Part shown: positions 17,645 through 26,555 of the stretch, piece after piece | How positions within the stretch are numbered: position 1 is the first letter of the stretch | Layout of the letters: every line of letters starts with the position of its first letter | DNA from: CAZPBN01 sp964584935 | Lineage (GTDB): Bacteria; Acidobacteriota; Aminicenantia; Aminicenantales; Aminicenantaceae | NCBI GenBank assembly: GCA_964584935.1 | Contig: CAZPBN010000001.1 | Span: forward strand, 62,001 to 126,000 | Direction: 5' to 3' | Length of the DNA: 64,000 bases | Translations under genes and position numbers: made by a program | The notes under the pieces: generated by a model | What the model was told of the DNA's origin: nothing | The model's input: only the letters and a program-made list of their open reading frames with translations | Databases searched by the model: none

Positions 17645-18946
17645 TTACAAAGGCCAACTGGTCCCCGATTCAAGAATTTTTTCAGAAGGAAAATACAAAT
17701 CCCTTATATTTCCTGCCAAATAAAGGGAACCGGTGACAACAACCGTATCTTCGGATTTTGCAGATTTAAGGACTGTTTGTAAAGCTTTACTAGGTAAGGG
17801 AATGCAGGAAATCTTTTTTTTCGAAAAATAACTCCTTATTATTTTCGGATTCAAAGCTTCCTTTCCGTAAACAACGGGCTTTGTAAAAACAATTTCTGAA
17901 GATTTATTTTTTAAAAGATTCAACACATCCTCATTTATCTTCGACTTCAGCATTCCAAATATCAAAATCCAATTTTTTTCCTTCATTTCCTCAAATAAAC
18001 GAGATAATTTTTGATAGTTATGGGCTCCATCAATAACAACAACAGGATTATTTTGGAGCATCTCAAAACGACCGGGAATTTTTGCTCTATTTATTCCCTT
18101 TTTTATATTAGAATCGTTTAGAGAATATCCCTGTTTTTTTAATACTTCAGCGGCGGACTTAGCAAGAGAAGTATTGATATATTGAAATTTCCCTTTCATT
18201 ACTTTAGGAACAATGAATGAACTGTTGTTCTCTTCGACCCAGTGCACAGAGGAATTCTTTTTATCCGCCTCTGATAAAATGACATCTTTTCCATAACCTT
18301 TATAAGCTACAACCGGAACTTTGGGCTTTATAATGCCTGCCTTGTGTCCAGAGATAGATTCAATGGTCTCTCCAAGAGTCTTTTCATGATCAAATCCGAT
18401 AGGGGTGATGACAGAAAGACAGGGATGAATCACATTTGTGATATCATCTCTCCCTCCCACTCCAGTCTCAATAACAGCAATATCAATCTTTTTTCTGCGG
18501 AAATATTCCAGGCAAATTCCAAAAGAAGCCATTCCATGCAAAGGAACTTTCGGCCCTCTCCATTTTTCACATATTGGCTTTATCCATTCTATCAAATCCA
18601 CAAACTCGTCAGGTTCGATATATTTCCCATCCACCCAGTATTTTTCCACTGCCAACTGCAAATAGGGCGTTGTATGCAAGCCTACTCTGTAACCAGCAGC
18701 CCTTAAGATTTCTGCAATGAGGACAGCTGTGGAACTTTTTCCTGAAGTTCCGGCAATGTGAATAGAAGGGAATTTATTTTCCGGATGATTCAGATCATCC
18801 AGAAACTTGAGCATCCATTCACGCCTGGTTAATTTTTTTTGTTCCTGGGGAACTGTGGTGCGAATAAGTCCTTGGTTAAGATAATGTTCGGCTTCAAAAT
18901 ATTCCTTATGTTTTTTATTTTCAAATTCTCTATCCTGGAAGAACAT
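17645..18946 (-). CDS. folC: Folylpolyglutamate synthase / dihydrofolate synthase
   Basis: 433 residues from the chosen start. It belongs to the Mur ligase superfamily. ATP binding is by the GTSGKSSTAVLIAEIL loop, with ETGVGGRDDITN and PIGFDHEKTLGETI typical of FolC. The C-terminal domain carries VVVIDGAHNYQKL. It adds glutamate to folates (and possibly to dihydropteroate) in the cytoplasm. An upstream in-frame GTG (18982) gives 12 more residues but lacks an RBS, so the ATG at 18946 with AAGG upstream is preferred. A fusion with a second function is not seen. Confidence 0.92.
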   Translation of the reverse strand: MFFQDREFENKKHKEYFEAEHYLNQGLIRTTVPQEQKKLTRREWMLKFLDDLNHPENKFPSIHIAGTSGKSSTAVLIAEILRAAGYRVGLHTTPYLQLAVEKYWVDGKYIEPDEFVDLIEWIKPICEKWRGPKVPLHGMASFGICLEYFRRKKIDIAVIETGVGGRDDITNVIHPCLSVITPIGFDHEKTLGETIESISGHKAGIIKPKVPVVAYKGYGKDVILSEADKKNSSVHWVEENNSSFIVPKVMKGKFQYINTSLAKSAAEVLKKQGYSLNDSNIKKGINRAKIPGRFEMLQNNPVVVIDGAHNYQKLSRLFEEMKEKNWILIFGMLKSKINEDVLNLLKNKSSEIVFTKPVVYGKEALNPKIIRSYFSKKKISCIPLPSKALQTVLKSAKSEDTVVVTGSLYLAGNIRDLYFPSEKILESGTSWPL

Positions 18947-19170
18947 TTTTTTAGTTTGACCTTTTGGTTTGATGATTATCACTGCTTATACCACAACCAA
19001 TTGAATTATTCAATTTTGTGTATCAAATAAAAACTGCTTATCAACAGAATCCCTCATTGTTTGATGGTTTTGAACTTTAAAAGAGGCCTGCAGCCCGATG
19101 CAGGGATTGAACCCTAGAGCAAATATTTTCGGAATTTCAATATTCATTCTATATTGATTATTTTGATTAT

Positions 19171-19918
19171 ATGAAATACACTAATTTTATGAGTCTTAGC
19201 GTTATCCATCCTCGAAAACTAACCATTGTTATCATTGTCATTTCAGTGATATTCCCGATTTCTTCCTTCTCTAACTCAAACTATGATACGGGTTATTTCG
19301 AACTGGATAACGGCCTAAAAGTTTTGCTTTATGAAAAACACACAGTCCCTTTGATAAATATTGTGATAGCAGTCAATGTGGGAACCAAAGATGAAACAGA
19401 AAACACAAATGGATTAATCCATATTCTTGAACACACAATGTTATTCGGGCAAACGGAACAAAAAAGCGGAAAAGAAATAATATCTGATCTGAGAAATCAC
19501 GGAGCTTATTTCAATGCCCATACAGGAAGGGATTTGTCCGTATTTGACCTCACACTTCCTTCCGAGCATATCGACTTTGGCCTTAACAATCAAAAAGAAA
19601 TGATTTTCAATTTAAAAATAACCCAGAGAATATAAATATTCCAAAGAAGACTATACAGGAGAGTCTAAAATCAATGCTTTGGACTATCTTGAAAATGCAA
19701 AAAACCAAATATTTTTTGATTTCTATAAACCACAAGAAAAAGGACTGCAAATAGCCCAATCTTTAGCCCGATATATGTTCCTCAACGAAGAAACAGAAGA
19801 ACAAGTGAATTATTTGGAACAAATCGAACATATCAAATCCATTGATTTAAGAAAAATTGCAGACAGTTATTTGAGCAAAGGAAAATATGTGATCGTATCT
19901 ATAGTCCCTAAAAATTAA
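19171..19918 (+). pseudogene. M16 zinc peptidase with internal deletion and frameshift
   Basis: The first part (19171-19635) has a signal peptide, GYFELDNGLKVLLYEKH and the inverted zinc motif HILEH, then ends prematurely. In a different frame from about 19627, the text resumes with the C-terminal half of an M16 unit (INALDYLENAKNQIFFDF ... RKIADSYLSKGKYVIVSIVP). An intact unit has roughly 400 residues or more; only ~250 remain, so the middle was lost with a junction near 19626. The second zinc ligand region is missing, so it cannot be active. Confidence 0.8.
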
Positions 19919-19927
19919 TAAAATAAT

Positions 19928-20050
19928 ATGAGAAGTACAATATTAAAATCCATTTCAATTTTTGGTGTGATATTATTCTCTTTAAACAATGCATTTGTTT
20001 ACAGCGGAAATTTGTCAAGGGGAATTGAAACAAATAAATTTGTTTGTATT
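19928..20050 (+). pseudogene. Probable 5' remnant of a second M16-type gene
   Basis: An ATG 10 bp after the first M16 remnant starts a signal peptide (SISIFGVILFSLNNAFVYS) followed by RGIETNKFV, which is how the partner subunit of M16 pairs often begins. After that the frame has no recognisable peptidase sequence and runs antisense into the aminopeptidase gene. This is interpretation from position and the signal peptide only. Confidence 0.35.
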
Positions 20051-20101
20051 CAGCTTCTATTCAAACGAAATCAACCTATCGCTTTTGAACCTGTTCGACC
20101 C

Positions 20102-21493
20102 TTATTCTGTAGCCGTTATTTCTTCCACCTCTTCAATTTGCTTGGGAATTGGTTTCCCTATGACTCTGCATCCGTTACTGGTGATTTCCACATCATCTTC
20201 TATCCGGATTCCTCCGAAATCTCTATACTCTTCGATTTTTTCATAATCGATAAAATCCGGGAGTTTATTCGCTCCCTTCCACTTATCAATTAGAGCAGGG
20301 ATAAAATAAATACCCGGTTCAACTGTCATCACATAGCCCGGTTTCAACTCCTTGGCAAACCTTAAACTTGCCAGCCCAAACTGTTCACTTCTTTTGGTCT
20401 CTTCATCATAACCCACATAGTTTTCTCCTAGATTCTCCATATCATGAACATCCAGCCCCATCATATGTCCAAGACCATGGGGAAAAAACAAAGAATGAGC
20501 CCCTTCTTTGACAGCTTCATTCACATCTCCCTTTATCAATCCTAAATCGCTCAATCCTTCCGCTATGGTCTGGGCAGCGTTCAGATGGATTTCCTTGAAC
20601 TTCAAGCCGGGTTTAATGTTTTGTATGGCTGTTTCTTGGGCTCGAAGAACAATCTCATAAATCTCTTTTTGCCTATCTGAAAATTTTCCTCCAACCGGAA
20701 AAGTCCTGGTAATATCGGCAGCGTAATGCATCTGGGATTCCGCCCCTGAATCATTGACAATAAGCCTTCCTTCTTTTAGAACATTTCCATGATAATGATT
20801 ATGTAAAATCTGTCCATTGATGGTTAAAATGGTGGGAAATGAAGTATGGCATCCATGAGAAATGACTTTTCCCTCCATTTTTCCAACCAAATCACTTTCC
20901 CTTAAGTTTGACTTGGCGTTCTTCATAGCCGTGGTATGCATTGCATAGGTCAAATCATGAGCTTTCTCAATTTCATCGATTTCTTCCTTGATTTTTACCG
21001 ATCGTTGCTCAACAACAGCTTTAATGAGTTCTTCGGATACATTTTCTTTTATTTGGGAACAGGAATAATCAAATAACTTCATTATTTTTAGTTCTGTTTC
21101 AGCTCTATAAGGAGGGAGATAATGGATTGTTCTTCCATCTTTTATAGCTTGTTTTATCTTCTCGTCCAGCTTTGAAAAAGGTTCTGTCTTTTCGATTCCA
21201 ACTCTGCTCGCCCTCACTTTCATCAGAGGTTGGACTCCCATCCAGATTATATCATCAAGATTCACATCATCTCCAAAAAGAATATCCTGGTTTTCATCCA
21301 CATCCACTATTCCGGCAAGTGATGGTGAATCCAATCCAAAGAAGTAAAGAAAAGAACTGTCCTGCCTGAAATAATAGGTGTTTCCTGAATAATTCATCGG
21401 ACTTTCTTCATGACCCAGAAAAAGGATCAATCCTGATTTCAGTTGTTCTTTAAGACGCCCTCTTCTTTTCAAATATATTTCTGCTTCAAACAT
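20102..21493 (-). CDS. pepP: Xaa-Pro aminopeptidase (M24B)
   Basis: 463 residues. The N-terminal creatinase-like domain (to ~170) is followed by the pita-bread metallopeptidase domain. Dinuclear metal ligands are visible in order: D in VNDSGAE, D in AADITRTFP, H in FFPHGLGHMMGLDVHD, E in TVEPGIYF and E in GIRIEDD. It removes N-terminal residues before proline in the cytoplasm, which fits a proline/hydroxyproline-using organism. A strong RBS (AAGGAGG) precedes the ATG. The gene faces the M16 remnants and lies just downstream of the glycyl radical operon on the same strand. Confidence 0.93.
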   Translation of the reverse strand: MFEAEIYLKRRGRLKEQLKSGLILFLGHEESPMNYSGNTYYFRQDSSFLYFFGLDSPSLAGIVDVDENQDILFGDDVNLDDIIWMGVQPLMKVRASRVGIEKTEPFSKLDEKIKQAIKDGRTIHYLPPYRAETELKIMKLFDYSCSQIKENVSEELIKAVVEQRSVKIKEEIDEIEKAHDLTYAMHTTAMKNAKSNLRESDLVGKMEGKVISHGCHTSFPTILTINGQILHNHYHGNVLKEGRLIVNDSGAESQMHYAADITRTFPVGGKFSDRQKEIYEIVLRAQETAIQNIKPGLKFKEIHLNAAQTIAEGLSDLGLIKGDVNEAVKEGAHSLFFPHGLGHMMGLDVHDMENLGENYVGYDEETKRSEQFGLASLRFAKELKPGYVMTVEPGIYFIPALIDKWKGANKLPDFIDYEKIEEYRDFGGIRIEDDVEITSNGCRVIGKPIPKQIEEVEEITATE

Positions 21494-21568
21494 AATAACC
21501 TCCTTTATTGAAACTTAAATCATTTGATATATATATATATGTAATAGCTATGATTACAGAATTAAGTC

Positions 21569-23932
21569 CTAGAATGCTTGATGCTCTGTCCTTTTTATGA
21601 TTTCGTTTTGAATGTCCACACAAAGGTCCACAAAATAATCACTGTATCCAGCAACTCGAACAATCAGATTTCTGTGTTGTTCAGGATTTTCCTGAGCATC
21701 TCGCAATAAATCAGCAGTCACCACATTAAACTGCATATGATGACCATCCAATTTGAAATAGGACTTTATCAAATGCAGAAATTTATTCAATCCATTTTCG
21801 TCAGAAAGAAGTTGAGGAGTGAATTTCATATTAAGGAGAGTACCCCCAGTGCGTATGTGATCCATTTTTGAAACAGATTTAATCACAGCTGTCGGCCCTT
21901 TTCTATCGGCACCCTGGACAGGGGAAATGCCCTCAGACAGGGGAGCGGAAGCATTCCGTCCATCAGCTGTTGCCCCCACAACTCTGCCAAAATATATATG
22001 GACTGTTGTGGGCAAAAGATTTATCCTGTAGAAGCCATTTTTGGTATTTGTTCTTCCATTGACCGCATTGTAATAGGTTTCAAATACTGACTTCATTACA
22101 CTATCAGCATATTCATTATCATTTCCGTATTTCGGTGTTTTATTGATCAGTCTTTTTTGTAAATTTTCTTTTCCCCTAAAATTTTGCCGAAGGGTTTCCA
22201 GCATTTCTTTCATGCTTATATATTTCTTATCAAAAATATTATACTTAATAGACGTTAATATATCTGTGATGGAGCCCAAACCCACTCCCATTATATAAGA
22301 AGTATTATACCTGGCTCCCCCATCATGATAATCTTTACCTGTTTTTATACAGTCATCAATCAGTAGGGAAAGAAATGGAGAAGGCAGATATTCAGCGTAG
22401 AGTCTTTCAATGATATTATTCCCTTTAATTTTAGTATCTATAAAATAGTTTAACTGTTTTTCAAACGCTTGGAACAGCTGATCATAACTCTCAAAATTTT
22501 CTGCATTACCTGTTTGAAGTCCTGTTTTTTCTCCGGTTCTTGGATCTATCCCATCATTTAATGTTATTTCCAATACTTTCGGAATATTAAAATAACCGGT
22601 CAGATTATAATTTTCTTTGCCAAAAGCTCCCACTTCAACACATCCGCTCGATCCTCCGTCCCTAGCATCTTCAATTGATTTCCCTTGCCTGACCAATTCC
22701 TGAACAATCACATCAGTATTAAATAGCGAAGGTTGCCCGTATCCTGTTTTAATAATGTTAAGTGCTCTTTTTAAAAAACTATCTGGATTTTTCTTACTCA
22801 ATTGAATCGCAGAACTTGGCTGGAGCAATCTCATCTCTTCGATGACATCCAGAATCAAGTAAGAAAGCTCATTCACAGCATCAGAGCCGTCTGTTTTCAC
22901 ACCTCCAAGGTTAATCAAGGCAAAATCTGTGTAGGTGCTGCTTTCTTCAGCAGTCACTCCCACTTTAGGAGGTGCTGGCTGGTTGTTAAACTTAATCCAG
23001 AAAGCTTGCAGAAGTTCTTTGGCTTTTTCCTTGGAAAGGGTTCCCTCTTCAATGCCTTTCTTATAGAAAGGATATAAATGCTGATCAAGTCTTCCCGGAT
23101 TAAATGAATCCCACGTATTGAATTCCATAATAACTCCGAGATGGACAAACCAATAATACTGCAGTGCTTCCCAAAAATCCCTGGGAGGATTAGCCGGAAC
23201 GAAAGAACAGATTTCAGCAATCCTTCTTAATTCTTTTTTACGTTCCATACTCTTCTCTTCTTTGCTCATTTCTTGAACTTTTTTTGAATATCTCCTGGCA
23301 AAATGAATCAGCGCATCAGCACAAATATCCATAGCTTTAAGCTCTTCTCTTTTTTTGTAGGCATCTGGATCCTCTAAAAAATCCAGATCGGAAATGCTTT
23401 TCTTGATCTGTTTTTTAAAATCGCTGAATCCCCTGCTGTAAATTTTATTGTCAAGAACTGTATGACCCGGTGCTCTCTGTTCCATGAATTCCGTATAAAT
23501 GCCTGCCTCATAAGCATTTTTCCATTCAGAGGACATCTGATTTAAAATTCTATCTCTTATGGATCTTCCTTTCCAAAAAGGAATGATTTCTTTTCTGTAC
23601 AATTCCCTGGTATCTTCATCCACAAAAAATGGAATTTTTTCGCGTTGACTCAACACATCAAGATCATCCAGAGAGTGAGCACATATTTCAGGATAAGTTG
23701 GAGTCGCTCTGGGAGAAGGCCCTCTTTCTCCGACAATCAGTTCTCCTTCATTAATGCATATTTTTTTATGACTCAGGTAATACTCAAACGCCTTGGCTCT
23801 TTTCAAGGGTTCTGATAGTTTGTTTGAATCGTCTTTCCTGTAAAAATCAGTAATAAGCTTTGCTCTTTCAGAAGTTATGAAAGGGGTTATGTCTTCACTT
23901 TGCTCTCTTAATTTATTTATTCTTTTGTTCAT
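21569..23932 (-). CDS. hypD: Glycyl radical enzyme, likely trans-4-hydroxy-L-proline dehydratase
   Basis: 787 residues, a full pyruvate formate-lyase-like barrel. The thiyl cysteine is C431 with E433 (SGCVE); the radical glycine is G762 (RVAGYSDYF). Compared from memory with Clostridioides difficile HypD, each published active-site residue is found three positions earlier: F149, H157, D275, S331, D336, F337, Y447 and T642. That set fits dehydration of hydroxyproline to pyrroline-5-carboxylate rather than choline, glycerol or phenylacetate substrates. It starts 3 bp after the activase gene, with its GGAG RBS inside that stop region. No proC is nearby. The enzyme needs strict anoxia. Confidence 0.8.
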   Translation of the reverse strand: MNKRINKLREQSEDITPFITSERAKLITDFYRKDDSNKLSEPLKRAKAFEYYLSHKKICINEGELIVGERGPSPRATPTYPEICAHSLDDLDVLSQREKIPFFVDEDTRELYRKEIIPFWKGRSIRDRILNQMSSEWKNAYEAGIYTEFMEQRAPGHTVLDNKIYSRGFSDFKKQIKKSISDLDFLEDPDAYKKREELKAMDICADALIHFARRYSKKVQEMSKEEKSMERKKELRRIAEICSFVPANPPRDFWEALQYYWFVHLGVIMEFNTWDSFNPGRLDQHLYPFYKKGIEEGTLSKEKAKELLQAFWIKFNNQPAPPKVGVTAEESSTYTDFALINLGGVKTDGSDAVNELSYLILDVIEEMRLLQPSSAIQLSKKNPDSFLKRALNIIKTGYGQPSLFNTDVIVQELVRQGKSIEDARDGGSSGCVEVGAFGKENYNLTGYFNIPKVLEITLNDGIDPRTGEKTGLQTGNAENFESYDQLFQAFEKQLNYFIDTKIKGNNIIERLYAEYLPSPFLSLLIDDCIKTGKDYHDGGARYNTSYIMGVGLGSITDILTSIKYNIFDKKYISMKEMLETLRQNFRGKENLQKRLINKTPKYGNDNEYADSVMKSVFETYYNAVNGRTNTKNGFYRINLLPTTVHIYFGRVVGATADGRNASAPLSEGISPVQGADRKGPTAVIKSVSKMDHIRTGGTLLNMKFTPQLLSDENGLNKFLHLIKSYFKLDGHHMQFNVVTADLLRDAQENPEQHRNLIVRVAGYSDYFVDLCVDIQNEIIKRTEHQAF

Positions 23933-23935
23933 GAT

Positions 23936-24844
23936 TCAATCTCCCATTATAACTGCAAATCCGTAATCTTTAAATATTTTTTTTATCTCTTCAATTCTCT
24001 TGCGAGAAGGAGTCTCAAATATAAAACCATTCTTTTCTTTCCCCAGTCTTCTTAATTTTTCAAATCCGCCTTTATGATATGGCAAAAGGTTGATCTCCCT
24101 AATATTTTTTAGATAACGAACAAACTCCGCCATCTCGGATATATTCTTTAAATCATCATTGACGCCTTTAATAAGAGGAATACGTATTGAAATCTCAGTT
24201 TTTTCTGCAGATAATTTTTTGATATTGCGGAGTATTTTCCGGTTAGAAACACCGGTATACTTTATATGCCTGGCATCATCCATCATTTTCAGGTCGAATA
24301 GAAAAATGTCAACTTTTTCAGCCACCTTGGCAAGGGATTCGAAGGAGACAAATCCTGAAGTATCGACGGCTGTATGAATTGCCAGTTCTTTCAATCTGTC
24401 CAGCACTGCTTCTAAAAAATCAAGCTGTAACAAAGGTTCTCCTCCGGAAAACGTTATTCCCCCTTTAGAATCATCGAAAAATATCATGTCTTTTTCTACT
24501 TCATTGATAATATCTTCAACACTCACTTCTTTTCCCACAACTTTTATCGCTTCATACACACATATTTTCTGACATTCACCACAACAATCACATTTTTCCC
24601 GTTCTATCTCAATAGATCCGGTCTTTTTTGATAAAGAATTTTTAGGACAAATGCCTATGCATTCATCACAGTATTCAGCACATCTTAAAGGATATAACAT
24701 CATTTCAGGTTTTTTTTCCCTTCCTTCAGGATTGTGGCACCATTGACATTTGAGAGAACATCCTTTTAGAAAAAAAGTTGTTCTAATTCCAGGCCCATCA
24801 TGGATTGCATATCTCTTTATATCAAAAATCATTCCTTTAACCAA
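23936..24844 (-). CDS. hypE: Glycyl radical enzyme activating enzyme (radical SAM)
   Basis: About 302 residues. The opening FDIKRYAIHDGPGIRTTFFL and the cluster motif CSLKCQWC define a PFL-activase-type radical SAM enzyme. An inserted ferredoxin-like segment has two sets of cysteines (CAEYCDECIGICP and CDCCGECQKIC) for two extra 4Fe-4S clusters. GGITFSGGEPLLQ follows. It installs the glycyl radical on the enzyme encoded next to it. The frame opens further upstream, but TTG 24844 has GGAG at good distance and yields the usual VKGMIFDI start; ATG 24832 is the alternative. The gene symbol follows the partner assignment. Confidence 0.85.
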   Translation of the reverse strand: MVKGMIFDIKRYAIHDGPGIRTTFFLKGCSLKCQWCHNPEGREKKPEMMLYPLRCAEYCDECIGICPKNSLSKKTGSIEIEREKCDCCGECQKICVYEAIKVVGKEVSVEDIINEVEKDMIFFDDSKGGITFSGGEPLLQLDFLEAVLDRLKELAIHTAVDTSGFVSFESLAKVAEKVDIFLFDLKMMDDARHIKYTGVSNRKILRNIKKLSAEKTEISIRIPLIKGVNDDLKNISEMAEFVRYLKNIREINLLPYHKGGFEKLRRLGKEKNGFIFETPSRKRIEEIKKIFKDYGFAVIMGD

Positions 24845-25090
24845 AACAGACTCCAAATACTCTAATTTAATGAAAACAGTCTTTCTACATACCAAAAGAC
24901 ATATCTCAAGTCAATTTTGAGATATCAATCATAATATCACCCCTTTATTCACCCTAAAAGGCTATTGATTTTCTTTTTTATTCAATTTTTAATAAACTCA
25001 TTAGGAACAGTAAGGAGATATAAACATTCATTCTTGTTTTTAATCTTACAATCGAATAAAATAAATAAAACTTGAATAAAGGATTTTATA

Positions 25091-25504
25091 ATGAAAAATC
25101 CAAGACCAATTCTTCTTGTCGAAGATGATCACGTCGACGCAATGACTGTAAAACGGGCTATGAATGACAACAACATCAATACTCCTCTCCATATCGTTTT
25201 TAACGGAGAGGATGCTCTGGAATACTTAAAAAATCCTCAAATTGAAAATCCCCTTATTATTCTTCTTGATTTAAATATGCCAAAAATGGACGGTTTTGAA
25301 TTTTTAGAAATCATTAAACAAAACAATTCATTCAAACGAATCCCGGTTGTCATACTCACTTCCTCAAGAGAAGAACAAGATAAATCAAAATGTTTTGAGA
25401 TGGGAGTATCCGGCTACATCCTCAAGCCTATTGAATATAAAGAGTTCGTTGAAATATTGAAGACAATAAACATATATTGGAAAATCAGTGAAAAACCAGA
25501 TTAA
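25091..25504 (+). CDS. Stand-alone receiver protein (Rcp1-like), first of cluster
   Basis: 137-residue REC domain with acidic pair E11-D12, acceptor D60 (IILLDLNMPKMDG) and K in GYILKPIEY. The form LLVEDDHVDAMTVKRA is typical of Rcp1-like receivers that pair with PAS or phytochrome kinases. It overlaps the next kinase gene by 17 bp, so the two are almost certainly partners. It is closely similar to the receiver at 29260. Confidence 0.93.
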   Translation: MKNPRPILLVEDDHVDAMTVKRAMNDNNINTPLHIVFNGEDALEYLKNPQIENPLIILLDLNMPKMDGFEFLEIIKQNNSFKRIPVVILTSSREEQDKSKCFEMGVSGYILKPIEYKEFVEILKTINIYWKISEKPD

Positions 25505-26522
25505 CAAGTATCAAACTTTTTTCAACCATATTGCTGACCCCGTATTAATTTTCGATAAAAAAACACACAAATTTCTTGATTGCAATAAAGCTGTGGAAAG
25601 AATCTACGGGTATACAAAAGAAGAGATCAGATCTATGACCCCGTACGACCTTCATCCGAAGGAAGAAATAGAAAAAGTGAAGAAACGGATAGACATAAGA
25701 AATATTGAAGAAGGTTTTCAATACACCCACGTCACCAAAGTAGGGCGACAAATGGTTGTGGAAATCCATTCTAATGAAATCAATTACAATGGACAACCTG
25801 CCTGGATCAGTGTGATTAGAGATATCACAAAACGCGATCTCCTGGAAAAGCAATTGAAAGATTTTGCTTATATTGTATCCCATGATCTAAAAGCACCGCT
25901 TCGGGCTATCAATCAGCTTGCTACCTGGCTTCTGGAGGATTATTCTCATAATTTTGATGATGAGGGTAAGAAATTATTGAATTTACTTATAAACAGAGTG
26001 ATTCGCATGGATAATCTCATCAATGGAATCCTCCAATATTCGAGAGCCAGTCGTTCAAGACAAAAAAAAAGGAATATCAATTTGAACAAATTACTAACAA
26101 AAATAATCAACTCTCTTGGTGTTCTTGATAATTTCCAGATATCAATACACGAAAATTTACCTGTTATTTATGCAGAAACAACAAAGATAGAACAAATCTT
26201 CCAGAATCTTTTGAATAACTCAATAAAATATATGGATAAATCAGAAGGAAGAATAGACATTGGATACCTCGATAAAGGGAATTATTGGGTATTTTTTGTT
26301 AAAGATAATGGACCGGGAATCGATAAAAGATATCATAAGAAAATATTCCAAATATTCCAAACTTTGGAACCTCGCGATTCTATTGAAAGCACAGGAGTGG
26401 GCCTTTCTGTAGTTAAAAAGATTATTGAATTTCTCGATGAACAAATCTGGCTGGAGTCTCAATTAGGAGAAGGATCCACTTTTTATTTCACTTTTAGAAA
26501 GAATTCAAAACAGAATGACTAA
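25488..26522 (+). CDS. PAS-domain sensor histidine kinase (cytoplasmic)
   Basis: 344 residues. A PAS domain (about 5-115, IADPVLIFDKKTHKFLDCN) is followed by a HisKA domain with phospho-acceptor H132 (FAYIVSHDLKAPLRA) and a HATPase with N and G boxes (NLLNNSIKYM, VKDNGPGID, STGVGLSVVKKII). There is no TM helix, so it senses a cytosolic or redox signal. The start is GTG, inside the end of the receiver gene. The SHDLKAPLRA H-box is that of phytochrome-like kinases. Confidence 0.92.
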   Translation: MKNQINKYQTFFNHIADPVLIFDKKTHKFLDCNKAVERIYGYTKEEIRSMTPYDLHPKEEIEKVKKRIDIRNIEEGFQYTHVTKVGRQMVVEIHSNEINYNGQPAWISVIRDITKRDLLEKQLKDFAYIVSHDLKAPLRAINQLATWLLEDYSHNFDDEGKKLLNLLINRVIRMDNLINGILQYSRASRSRQKKRNINLNKLLTKIINSLGVLDNFQISIHENLPVIYAETTKIEQIFQNLLNNSIKYMDKSEGRIDIGYLDKGNYWVFFVKDNGPGIDKRYHKKIFQIFQTLEPRDSIESTGVGLSVVKKIIEFLDEQIWLESQLGEGSTFYFTFRKNSKQND

Positions 26523-26555
26523 ATGATTCCGATTGTTATTGTAAAATAAATAACA

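Noticed and set aside
19087..19104. Short inverted repeat CCTGCA...TGCAGG between folC and the M16 remnant
   Set aside because: Only six base pairs and no T-run; not enough to call a terminator or operator.
24845..24895. Longer N-terminus for the glycyl radical activase
   Set aside because: It would start with TTG without a ribosome site, and the added residues do not match activases. TTG 24844 has GGAG upstream.
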